Assembly (NCBI GenBank): GCA_947167515.1
Contig: CAMVIM010000027.1
Span: forward strand, 1 to 49,356
DNA: 49,356 nucleotides
Direction: 5' to 3'
Origin: an uncultured Prevotellaceae bacterium
GTDB lineage: Bacteria; Bacteroidota; Bacteroidia; Bacteroidales; Bacteroidaceae
The notes below the pieces were generated by a model. It was not told the origin of the DNA, ran no database searches, and saw nothing but the letters and a program-made list of their open reading frames with translations. Positions 1-6,375 of this stretch are shown piece after piece (position 1 is the first letter of the stretch; each line of letters opens with the position of its first letter). A program made the translations under genes and the position numbers.

Positions 1-420
1 AGGGAGGGAGGGAGGCTGCGACGGGGGCGCAGCATAGAGGACTGGGGAGGAGGGGAAGGGAGGGGGCTGCGACGGGGGCGCAGCATAGAGGACTGGGGAG
101 GAGGGGGAGGGAGAGGGCTGCGACGGGGGCGCAGCATAGGGGACTGGGGAGGGAGGGAGGGAGGCTGCGACGGGGGCGCAGCATAGAGGACTGGGGAGGG
201 AGGGAAGGGAGGGGACTGCGACGGGGGCGCAGCATAGAGGACTGGGGAGGGAGGGAGGGAGGGGGCTGCGACGGGGGCGCAGCATAGAGGACTGGGGAGG
301 GGGGAGGAAGGAGGAGGGAGGAGGCTGCGACGGGGGCGCAGCATAGGGGACTGGGGAGGGAGGAGGAGGGAGGGGGCTGCGACGGGGGCGCGGCTTAGGG
401 GACTGGGGAGGGAGGGAGGA
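1..420. repeat. G-rich tandem array, eight ~51-bp units
   Basis: Eight copies of a core beginning CTGCGACGGGGGCGCAG start at 16, 67, 118, 165, 216, 266, 325 and 377, with spacings of 47 to 59 bp. Each core carries a short inverted repeat, CTGCG and CGCAG around the loop ACGGGGG, and is followed by GCATAG(A/G)GGACTGGGGAGG and then a variable run of GGGA/GGA motifs. The last copy is degenerate (CGCGGCTTAG), as often seen at an array end. No open reading frame of note lies here. The array is directly downstream of the upxY gene on the minus strand and may continue beyond position 1. The G-runs could form G-quadruplexes; this is inference. Confidence 0.9.
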
Positions 421-421
421 A

Positions 422-1243
422 TTAGGAGGGGAGGATTTCTACGTCGGCGGTGCGGATGTAGCCGGTGCCGAAGGTGCCGAGGGAACCGAGGGTGACGAAG
501 ACGCGGCGCTGGTGTTTCCACTTGAGGAGGGTGCCTTCGACGCCTGCGAAGGGGCCGCTGATGACACGGACTTGCTTGCCGGAGAGGTAGGAGGGCATTT
601 GGGTCTGGTCGATGAGGATGTCGTCGTGACCAGATTCGAGGATGCGCCGGAAACTGTCGAACTGGCGGTCGGGCACGATGAGGTATCCGTTGCGGCCAGT
701 TGGAGAGAAGGCAAAGTGGTCGTAGAAGGGGGTGAGCCCAGGAATTTTGGGGGCATCGTGGAGCAGCCTCTGATAGTTGTAGGGGGTGGCGTTGATGAAG
801 AGGAGTCCTGTATGGACAGGGCGTTCCTGCATGATGACGGTGGCTTTGCCATCTACGATGCGGCAGACGGGTTGTCGGGCTGTGGGGAGGTAGGGGGTCA
901 CATTAGAGTTCTCCAGTTGCATGATGGCTTGATAGACAGCGTTGGCACGTCCGAAAGTGACACGAGCCGCATACCAGTTGGTGGGTGTGTCTGCCTGTGT
1001 TGGGGAAGGCACATTCTCTACCGACTGCCCATTCGGTACTGTTTTCTGAATGGGGGGCGTATTGGTCGTAACACCGCTACAGGTATCAGGGTTGGAACCT
1101 GATGAAGATGGATTGAGCTGGTTTTTCTTCAAACCTGTTGTCTTATATAGGAGAACTCCATACATAAGGACATAAAAAAAGCGAGTCAACGCCTTCAATA
1201 TGTCATTCCCGTTGACCAGACCCATTGAAACCACTGGACTCAT
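422..1243 (-). CDS. UpxY-type transcription antiterminator (NusG paralogue)
   Basis: A 273-aa protein. Residues 89 to about 200 look like a NusG N-terminal domain (starts NWYAARVTFG, then a conserved-looking VHTGLLFI strand), and residues 222 to 251 are a KOW motif (GKQVRVISGPFAGVEGTLL). This matches the UpxY/NusG-like family that in Bacteroides acts in cis as a processive antiterminator of the capsular polysaccharide operon it heads. No capsule genes are visible because its downstream side runs off the window after the G-rich array. The first 88 residues are unusual for the family: a hydrophobic stretch at about 20-37 followed by a Ser/Pro/Thr-rich linker. Met7 or Met27 are alternative starts, so the extension may be partly untranslated. 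A -7 box lies about 95 bp upstream. Confidence 0.85.
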   Translation of the reverse strand: MSPVVSMGLVNGNDILKALTRFFYVLMYGVLLYKTTGLKKNQLNPSSSGSNPDTCSGVTTNTPPIQKTVPNGQSVENVPSPTQADTPTNWYAARVTFGRANAVYQAIMQLENSNVTPYLPTARQPVCRIVDGKATVIMQERPVHTGLLFINATPYNYQRLLHDAPKIPGLTPFYDHFAFSPTGRNGYLIVPDRQFDSFRRILESGHDDILIDQTQMPSYLSGKQVRVISGPFAGVEGTLLKWKHQRRVFVTLGSLGTFGTGYIRTADVEILPS

Positions 1244-1337
1244 CCAGCATCGACGTGAGCTGCTTCACCCGTGCATGATACGTTGCGGGACTCACCCACG
1301 GTCAGTCATCGTTTTCGGGTTGACGGGAAATTCGCTG

Positions 1338-1345
1338 CAAAGGTA
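1338..1345 (-). promoter_or_regulatory. Bacteroidetes -7 box for upxY
   Basis: On the minus strand this reads TACCTTTG, matching the Bacteroidetes sigma-ABfr -7 consensus TAnnTTTG. It implies a leader of roughly 90 nt ahead of the upxY start, which suits a gene family in which leader RNA matters. No convincing -33 element was seen. The rest of 1244-1337 shows no gene. Confidence 0.7.
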
Positions 1346-1460
1346 AGACTTTTTTTTTACATCTAAACATTTTCGTGTAAAAAATCCACAAAATCATTCT
1401 TTTCCATTGCGCTCCAAGGTGTTTTGTTGTTCTTTCGCAGTAATCAATGAGTACGGATAA

Positions 1461-1490
1461 AACAAAAAATCCTGCGGGAAAGCCGCAGGG
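1461..1490 (-). terminator. Rho-independent terminator of the cob operon
   Basis: CCTGCGG and CCGCAGG (1471-1489) form a 7-bp GC-rich stem with a 5-nt loop. On the minus strand the stem is followed by a T-rich run (ATTTTTTGTTTT). It lies about 23 bp past the cobS stop, closing the minus-strand operon that starts near 9201. Confidence 0.85.
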
Positions 1491-1512
1491 AACTATAGAA
1501 AAAAGAGGCGGG

Positions 1513-2271
1513 TCAGGAGATCAATGAAAGTATGAGCACAGCCAGATAGAAGGACAGTTCTGTGAGCAGGCAGACGGCTCCGCAGCAGTCGCCGGTGTAG
1601 CCTTGCAGCCGTCGCCAGATGATGACGAAAAGAAGCGTTGCCGCAAGGATGGGAACCAGAACGGCCTGCCACCATGTGACTTCGGTGAAAAGCAGGAAGG
1701 GGATGGAGGGAAGCAATCCTTGAAGCGCAAGACTGACGGTCGCCCCCATGCTGATGGGACGATAGACCGTCTTATTTTTTGCTTCTTCTTGGCGACGGGC
1801 ATAGGGCATGAAGTTGACAATCTGGCTGGCAAACATCTTGGACAAAGGGTCGCCTGCAAGGATGGCAAAGACGGCGGTCATGGGCGGCAGAGACAGGAGG
1901 ACGCCGCAGAGGAGGGCGAAGTAGAAGATGAGGGCGATGACGCCATAGGTGCCGATGTGGGAGTCTTTCATGATGGCAAGGGTGCGCTCACGGTCTGTGC
2001 CTCCACCGAAGCCATCGAAGAAATCAGCCAGTCCGTCCTCGTGCAAGGCACCTGTGAGGAACAGGCGAACGATGACGGCAAGGATGACGGCGATGGGGAA
2101 GGGCAAGATGTGGCAGGCAAGGAAGAGGGTGCCAGCCATGATGCCCCCTGTGAGCCACCCCGTGAGCGGCCAATGTTCCACGGCTGCCTGATAGGCTTCC
2201 TTCGGAGGCTGACAGATGCGCCAGAAAGGAAGGCGGGTGAAGAGGATGAAAGAAGCAATAATATTTACCAT
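1513..2271 (-). CDS. cobS: Adenosylcobinamide-GDP ribazoletransferase (cobalamin synthase)
   Basis: A 252-aa polytopic membrane protein that joins adenosylcobinamide-GDP to alpha-ribazole (or its phosphate), the last assembly step of the nucleotide loop. The diagnostic family signature is present: TGALHEDGLADFFDGFGG at residues 73-90, followed by MKDSHIGTYG at 101-110, with an early RLPFW motif at 13-17. Acidic residues in the first motif are the expected Mg-binding positions. Several hydrophobic helices follow. Length is normal for the family (about 250 aa). It is the last gene of the operon, 21 bp after cobT, with its substrate makers cobU and cobT immediately upstream. No repeat insertion is visible in this gene, unlike its neighbours. 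Confidence 0.96.
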   Translation of the reverse strand: MVNIIASFILFTRLPFWRICQPPKEAYQAAVEHWPLTGWLTGGIMAGTLFLACHILPFPIAVILAVIVRLFLTGALHEDGLADFFDGFGGGTDRERTLAIMKDSHIGTYGVIALIFYFALLCGVLLSLPPMTAVFAILAGDPLSKMFASQIVNFMPYARRQEEAKNKTVYRPISMGATVSLALQGLLPSIPFLLFTEVTWWQAVLVPILAATLLFVIIWRRLQGYTGDCCGAVCLLTELSFYLAVLILSLIS

Positions 2272-2292
2272 TTGACAAATTAATTGGGCAGG

Positions 2293-3366
2293 TTAAAAGT
2301 ATTTGGTGATTTGGGCATTGTCGAAGTTGTTCATCTCGTTTATCATGCGGACAGCGGAATCGAGGAGGGGGAAGGCACAGAGGGCACCTGTTCCTTCGCC
2401 CAGACGCAGTCCCAGAGAAAGGAGGGGTTCGGCATGGAGGGCATTGAGCATACGACGATGACCGCTCTCGTCACCACAATGGCCGAAGATCATGTAAGCC
2501 TGGGCTTCGGGATAGAGGCGGCAGGCAGCTAAGGCACAAGCGGTCATGATGAAGCCATCGACAAGGATGAGCATCTTGAGTTCGGCTGCACGAAGCATGG
2601 CGGCAACGGCAGCGACCATCTCGAAACCTCCGAAGTAACGGATGACGTAGTCAGTTGACAGTTGACAATTGACAGTTGACAATTGAGGGGGAAGAGTCGA
2701 GAGGAAACGGTCAAGGGCTTGGTGGAGGATTTGGCGTTTGTGGGAAATGCCGGGGGCATTGAGACCTGCTCCTGCACCGATGCAGTCGTCAAGGGGAATG
2801 TGGCAGAAGAGGTGCATCCAAATGGAGGAGGGAGAGGTGTTGGCAATGCCCATCTCGCCGATACAGAGGACACGGCAACCCTCGGCATGGCAAGTATCGA
2901 CTAAATCGATGCCTACACGAAAGGTGCGGGTGTATTCGTCTTCGGTCATGGCGGGCTCGTGGAGGAAGTTGCGAGTGCCTGGGGCAATCTTGTGGTGGAG
3001 GATGCCTGGAACTTGGGAGAGGTCGTGGTCAACGCCTACATCGACGATGCGGAGATGGAAGCCGTGCTGGCGACAGAACATATTGACGCCTCCCCCACCC
3101 TTGGTGAAGTTCACCATCTGCTGCCAAGTCACTTCGCGTGGGGAGACGCTGACGCCTTCGCGCTCGATGCCGTGGTCGCCACCGAGAAGGAGGTGGCAGG
3201 GATGAGCGAGAGAGGGAGTGAGGGTTTGTTGGGCAAGGCATATCTGCATGGCCAAGGACTCCAGACGACCGAGAGAACCTTTGGGCTTGTTGAGGTTGTC
3301 CAGCTTGGATTGGATGAGGGGACGGAGGGCTTCGTTGGGGGAGGTGATGTGGAAGGTGGGAGTCAT
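2293..3366 (-). CDS. cobT: Nicotinate-nucleotide--dimethylbenzimidazole phosphoribosyltransferase
   Basis: A 357-aa cytoplasmic enzyme that activates the lower-ligand base to alpha-ribazole phosphate using nicotinate mononucleotide. Visible family motifs are NKPKGSLGRLE near the N-terminus, GGDHG (62-66), GEMGIANTSPS (170-180), FGHCGDESGH (294-303) and GEGTGA (323-328), whose Glu324 corresponds to the family catalytic base. Residues about 226-239 (PPQLSTVNCQLSTD) are encoded by an array of TTGACAG-type 7-bp repeats and are not expected in CobT; the frame is kept, so the enzyme may still work. The start is the ATG at 3366. An identical 25-bp copy of the start region lies 111 bp upstream, see the remnant at 3388-3477. 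Confidence 0.95.
   Translation of the reverse strand: MTPTFHITSPNEALRPLIQSKLDNLNKPKGSLGRLESLAMQICLAQQTLTPSLAHPCHLLLGGDHGIEREGVSVSPREVTWQQMVNFTKGGGGVNMFCRQHGFHLRIVDVGVDHDLSQVPGILHHKIAPGTRNFLHEPAMTEDEYTRTFRVGIDLVDTCHAEGCRVLCIGEMGIANTSPSSIWMHLFCHIPLDDCIGAGAGLNAPGISHKRQILHQALDRFLSTLPPQLSTVNCQLSTDYVIRYFGGFEMVAAVAAMLRAAELKMLILVDGFIMTACALAACRLYPEAQAYMIFGHCGDESGHRRMLNALHAEPLLSLGLRLGEGTGALCAFPLLDSAVRMINEMNNFDNAQITKYF
2652..2687. repeat. TTGACAG-family 7-bp repeat array inside cobT
   Basis: Five tandem units of CAGTTGA/CAATTGA type. In the cobT sense strand this is the CAACTGT orientation, translated as QLSTVNC, which is free of stops in every frame. Confidence 0.9.
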
Positions 3367-3384
3367 GGGGGGGATGAGTAGATG

Positions 3385-3545
3385 GGGTTAATGGGGGTTA
3401 TGGGGTGGATGGGGTGGATGGGGTGGATGGGGTGAGTGGGGGAGGTGATGGGAGGCGATGTGGAAGGTGGGAGTCATGGGGTAGATGGGGTGAGTGGGGT
3501 TAATGGGGTGGATGGGGTGGATGGGGAATTGTGGGAGGGGGAGGG
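3385..3545. repeat. GATGGGGTG-type 9-bp repeat tract
   Basis: Imperfect tandem copies of a G-rich 9-bp unit (GATGGGGTG, TAATGGGGT and variants) fill the cobU-cobT junction. Part of the tract encodes the last codons of cobU, giving an STP-rich tail. Confidence 0.8.
3388..3477 (-). pseudogene. Duplicated 5' end of cobT (29-codon remnant)
   Basis: The 25 bp at 3457-3481 are identical to 3346-3370, which hold the cobT start codon; the period is exactly 111 bp. Read on the minus strand, the copy starts with ATG overlapping the cobU stop as ATGA, encodes MTPTFHIASHHLPHSP and then His/Pro codons from GATGGGGTG repeats, and stops at TAA (3390-3388). The simplest reading is a tandem duplication: the original cobT start overlapped cobU by ATGA coupling, and the functional start now sits 111 bp further on. 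Confidence 0.75.
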
Positions 3546-4169
3546 GGAGGGGGAGGAGGCTGATGGAGATTTGAGGGTGAGGGGGAGGCCGCTGACCATG
3601 AGGATGACTTCGTCGGCTTGTTGGGCAACGTATTGGTTCATCCAGCCCTGGAGGTCGGTGAAGTGGCGTTGGAGAGGGTTGTCGCTGGTGCCTCCCATGC
3701 CTATCTCGTTGGTCACAAAGATGAAGGTGGCATCTTGTTGGGTGAAGCGGTCGAACTCGGATTTGAGAGCATCAAGAATAGTTGACAGTTGAGAGTTGAC
3801 AGTTGACAGTTGACAGTTGACAGTTGACAGTTGGCTACCGCCCTGCTGATCAATATTCCGCATGGAACTATCAACTGTCAACTGTCCACTGTCAACTGTA
3901 AGGAAGTTGGTACACCAAAGGGTGATGCAGTCGATGACGGCTACACGGCCTGTGAGGTCGTGGCGACTGAGGTATTTTTCTTCTTCGATGTTCGTCCATT
4001 CGGGGCCGCGCCGTGCCTGGTGATGGAGGACACGTTGGCGGAACTCGTCGTCCCAGATGTGGGCCGTTGCCACATAGACGGGGTTGGGAGTGAGGGAGAG
4101 GGCAAGGCGTTCGGCATATTGGCTTTTGCCAGAGCGTTGGCCGCCAGTAATGAGGATGATACGTTTCAT
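3474..4169 (-). CDS. cobU: Adenosylcobinamide kinase / adenosylcobinamide-phosphate guanylyltransferase
   Basis: A 231-aa bifunctional enzyme that phosphorylates adenosylcobinamide and then transfers GMP from GTP. The P-loop GGQRSGKS is at residues 9-16, followed by VYVATAH (31-37) and HQARRGPEWTNIEE (50-63), which contains the His/Arg region used for guanylylation in characterised CobU. Two additions are not family features. Residues about 90-130 come from a TTGACAG inverted-repeat element (LTVDSGQLTVDS, a short loop, then QLSTVNCQLSTVNSQLST). Residues 201-231 are a Ser/Pro/Thr tail from the 9-bp G-rich repeats. Without them the protein would be about 170-180 aa, the usual CobU length. An 11-G run (plus strand) directly precedes the start codon. 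Confidence 0.93.
   Translation of the reverse strand: MKRIILITGGQRSGKSQYAERLALSLTPNPVYVATAHIWDDEFRQRVLHHQARRGPEWTNIEEEKYLSRHDLTGRVAVIDCITLWCTNFLTVDSGQLTVDSSMRNIDQQGGSQLSTVNCQLSTVNSQLSTILDALKSEFDRFTQQDATFIFVTNEIGMGGTSDNPLQRHFTDLQGWMNQYVAQQADEVILMVSGLPLTLKSPSASSPSPSPSHNSPSTPSTPLTPLTPSTP
3780..3900. repeat. Inverted TTGACAG 7-bp repeat element inside cobU
   Basis: Left arm 3781-3833 is about seven TTGACAG/TTGAGAG units; right arm 3867-3900 is about four inverted units; a loop of about 33 bp lies between. Both arms are read through by cobU. One unit of the arm that would carry TGA in frame is changed to a GTGGACAG form, which removes the stop. Confidence 0.9.
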
Positions 4170-4320
4170 GGGGGGGGGGGTTGATGGGGTTGATGGGGTT
4201 GATGGGGTTGATGGGGTGAATGGGGGAAATGGGATTAATGGGAGGGGATGGGTTAGATGGGGTGGATGGGGTTAATGGGAGGGATGGGAGAGGTGGGAGG
4301 GATGGGGATGGGGAGGAGGA
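4170..4320. repeat. 11-G homopolymer plus GATGGGGTT 9-bp repeats
   Basis: Positions 4170-4180 are eleven consecutive G on the plus strand, i.e. eleven C immediately before the cobU ATG. GATGGGGTT repeats follow to about 4230, and related G-rich sequence continues into the 3' end of cbiB, where it encodes the Pro/Ile tail. Confidence 0.85.
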
Positions 4321-5326
4321 GGGTGATGATAAGAAGGAGGAGGAGGAGAAGGAGGGCTATGCATTCGGCGGTGCGGTTGATGCGAATGGCGGTGCGCATG
4401 TCGTCGGTTGTGAGGGGACGGTCGTTTTCGCCGATGTAGGGTTTGTCGAAGAGTTGGCCGAAGTAGGTGTGGGGACCGCCGAAGCGGCAGTTGAGGATGC
4501 CAGCGAGGGCTGCTTCGGGATAGCCGCTATTGGGGGAGGCATGTTTGGAGCCATTGTTACGGACAAAAGTGAAAAGTGAAAAGTGAAAAGTGAAAAATTT
4601 GCTGCTGCCATGAGGGTGGATGGTCACCAAATGTGGGAGAATCATGAGGAAGGCTGTGATGCGGGCAGGGAGATAGTTGGCGACATCGTCCATGTGGGCT
4701 GCGAAGCAACCGAAGTCTTTATAGCGGTCGGTCTTGTAGCCAATCATGGAGTCGAGGGTGTTGACCATCTTATAGGTGAGCATGCCTGGCACACCAGCAA
4801 TGGCGAGCCAGAAGAGGGGAGCAATGACGCCATCGCTGAGGTTTTCGGCGAGGGTTTCGAGGGCAGCGGTGCGGATTTCTTGAGCAGAGAGTTCGGAGGT
4901 GTCGCGTCCCACGATGCGAGCCACTTGCTTGCGACCCTCTTCAAGGGAGCGGTCAACGGCAAGGAAGGTCTGACGTACCTCGCAGATAAGGGTGGTGCCA
5001 GCAAGACAAAAGAAAATGATGAGGGTGGAGAGGAGGGAGGAAAGTGAAAAGTGAAAAATGAAAAGTGAAAAATCTAAGTTTCCAGCAGCGATGCAGGAGG
5101 TGAAATGGAGGAGTGCCCACGTGGCAGCAAAGACGAAGGCGACCAGGAAAAGGGAGAGGAGTGCTCCCTTCAATTGACGGTGCTTGCCTTTGTTGAGATG
5201 CTTCTCACCCAAGGAAATCATTTTGCCAAACCACACAACGGGATGCGGTAACCATTGCGGGTCGCCAAGGAGGAGATCGAGAGACCAACCTATCAATAAG
5301 GGCAATATGTAGGTTTGTGGCATCAT
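4253..5326 (-). CDS. cbiB: Adenosylcobinamide-phosphate synthase
   Basis: A 357-aa integral membrane protein that attaches aminopropanol phosphate (product of CobD) to adenosylcobyric acid. Family motifs are LDLLLGDPQWLPHPVVWFGK (16-35), AALETLAENLSDGVIAPLFW (154-173) and SMIGYKTDRYKDFGCFAA (193-210). The start is taken as the ATG at 5326, which overlaps the cobD stop as ATGA; a longer reading frame upstream is only the shadow of cobD. Residues about 85-96 (DFSLFIFHFSLS) and 243-254 (KFFTFHFSLFTF) come from GTGAAAA 7-bp arrays, and the final PIPIPPTSPIPPINPIHPI is repeat-derived. Inserts fall between helices or in loops as far as can be judged. Confidence 0.94.
   Translation of the reverse strand: MMPQTYILPLLIGWSLDLLLGDPQWLPHPVVWFGKMISLGEKHLNKGKHRQLKGALLSLFLVAFVFAATWALLHFTSCIAAGNLDFSLFIFHFSLSSLLSTLIIFFCLAGTTLICEVRQTFLAVDRSLEEGRKQVARIVGRDTSELSAQEIRTAALETLAENLSDGVIAPLFWLAIAGVPGMLTYKMVNTLDSMIGYKTDRYKDFGCFAAHMDDVANYLPARITAFLMILPHLVTIHPHGSSKFFTFHFSLFTFVRNNGSKHASPNSGYPEAALAGILNCRFGGPHTYFGQLFDKPYIGENDRPLTTDDMRTAIRINRTAECIALLLLLLLLIITLLLPIPIPPTSPIPPINPIHPI
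4568..4604. repeat. GTGAAAA 7-bp repeat array inside cbiB
   Basis: Four tandem GTGAAAA units ending in GTGAAAAATTTGCTGC. The cbiB sense strand reads TTTTCAC units, giving F-S-L-F-T-F-H without stops. The trailing GAAAAATTTGCT motif recurs at 14928-14944 and twice at 47040-47100. Confidence 0.88.
5041..5073. repeat. Second GTGAAAA 7-bp repeat array inside cbiB
   Basis: Four GTGAAAA/ATGAAAA units in the same orientation as the array at 4568, read through by cbiB as FSLFIFHFSL. Confidence 0.85.
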
Positions 5327-6375
5327 CGTTGCTGAAAGAATTGAGTGATGGCATCCACCAGTGCGTCGTTCTCTTCGGGCGATTGGGTGGCAATGCGGAA
5401 GTGATGGGGAGTGAGGCCTCGGAAGTTGGAGGCATCGCGAATGAGGATGCCATGTTCTTTGACCAGGTAGGCCTTGAGAGAAGCAGCGGTGTGGGGATGG
5501 ATGGTGCAGAGGAAGAAGGGGGTGGAGGGAGGGCAGGTGGCATCGGGTAAACCGATGCCAGCAAGGGAGGAGAGAGAGGAGCGGAGGCGCTGGGTCTCTT
5601 GGAGGTAGGCTGTGAGAGAGGGGATTATAGGGGAATCGTGGCGCAACAGATATTTGGCACCCTCGATGGCGAGGGCATTGACAGACCAAGGACGGAAGTG
5701 GGTGCGGAGGGTGCGGATGAGGGACGAGGCGCCCACCACATAGCCGAGGCGGAGTCCTGGTATGGCGTATTGCTTGGTCATGGAGTGAAGCTGCAGGACG
5801 TTGCCCATGCTGACGGCGGTCTTGGCAGAGAGCATGGGAGCGAGGGTGTAGTCTTCGTAGGACTGGTCGAGGACAAGGAGAGCGTGTTGGGAGGCAAGTG
5901 CTTCGATATGTGAGATGGAGAAGACCTCGCCGGTGGGGTTGTTCGGGTTGCAGAGCCAGCAGAGGGCAGCATTGTCGCTTTCTTGATAGTTGAAGAGGCG
6001 GGAGGCGTCTTCGTATTCGGAGAAGGTGGGAGGGAAGACCTTGAAGGTGGAGGATGGGAGGGGATTGAGGGGGGAGGATGGGAGGGGTTGCTGTGGCACA
6101 GCAACATGCAGAACGCGGAAGGTCTGTGCGATGAGGTAGATGGCATCGGTGGCTCCGTTAGTGACAAGGACTTCGTCGGGAGAGATGCCGTGCTTCTCCG
6201 CAATCATCGTCTCGAGTGAACGAGGTGAGGGTTCGGGATAGGAACGGACGAGGTCGATGTGACGACACAGGTGTGCCTCCAACCCTGAGAGGTCGGCATG
6301 GGCATAGATGTTAGAACTGAAGTTCATGCGGATGCCCGAGTAGTTGTAGATGTCGTCACCGTGTCCGTCAAGCAT
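5323..6375 (-). CDS. cobD: L-threonine-O-3-phosphate decarboxylase (class I aminotransferase fold)
   Basis: A 350-aa PLP enzyme that makes (R)-1-amino-2-propanol phosphate for CbiB. Motifs: YPEPS (46-50), VTNGATDAIYL (71-81), CNPNNPTGEVF (142-152), LDQSYEDY (169-176) and SMTKQYAIPGLRLGYV, with the PLP-binding Lys at about 201. It overlaps both neighbours: the start is inside the 3' end of the cbiA-C/cbiP gene and the stop overlaps cbiB, so translation is probably coupled. Residues about 95-111 (QQPLPSSPLNPLPSSTF) are from a duplicated G-rich segment (GGAGGATGGGAGGGG twice, 6045-6085), another repeat-derived loop. The gene could be called cobC in some schemes; here it is the decarboxylase, not the phosphatase. 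Confidence 0.92.
   Translation of the reverse strand: MLDGHGDDIYNYSGIRMNFSSNIYAHADLSGLEAHLCRHIDLVRSYPEPSPRSLETMIAEKHGISPDEVLVTNGATDAIYLIAQTFRVLHVAVPQQPLPSSPLNPLPSSTFKVFPPTFSEYEDASRLFNYQESDNAALCWLCNPNNPTGEVFSISHIEALASQHALLVLDQSYEDYTLAPMLSAKTAVSMGNVLQLHSMTKQYAIPGLRLGYVVGASSLIRTLRTHFRPWSVNALAIEGAKYLLRHDSPIIPSLTAYLQETQRLRSSLSSLAGIGLPDATCPPSTPFFLCTIHPHTAASLKAYLVKEHGILIRDASNFRGLTPHHFRIATQSPEENDALVDAITQFFQQR

Noticed and set aside
1..420. CRISPR array
   Set aside because: Repeats are regular, but the intervening sequence is low-complexity GGGA runs rather than unique spacers, and no cas genes are near.
2641..2690. cobT as a pseudogene because of the repeat insertion
   Set aside because: The insertion keeps the frame and all expected downstream motifs, including GEGTGA, are intact.
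4084..4275. A small protein rich in GVDGVDGVNG
   Set aside because: It is only the plus-strand translation of the 9-bp GATGGGGTT repeats and the antisense of cobU.
5327..5689. A 121-codon N-terminal extension of CbiB
   Set aside because: It overlaps cobD and reads as Pro/His/Ser-rich nonsense; the ATGA overlap at 5326 leads straight into the conserved CbiB start.
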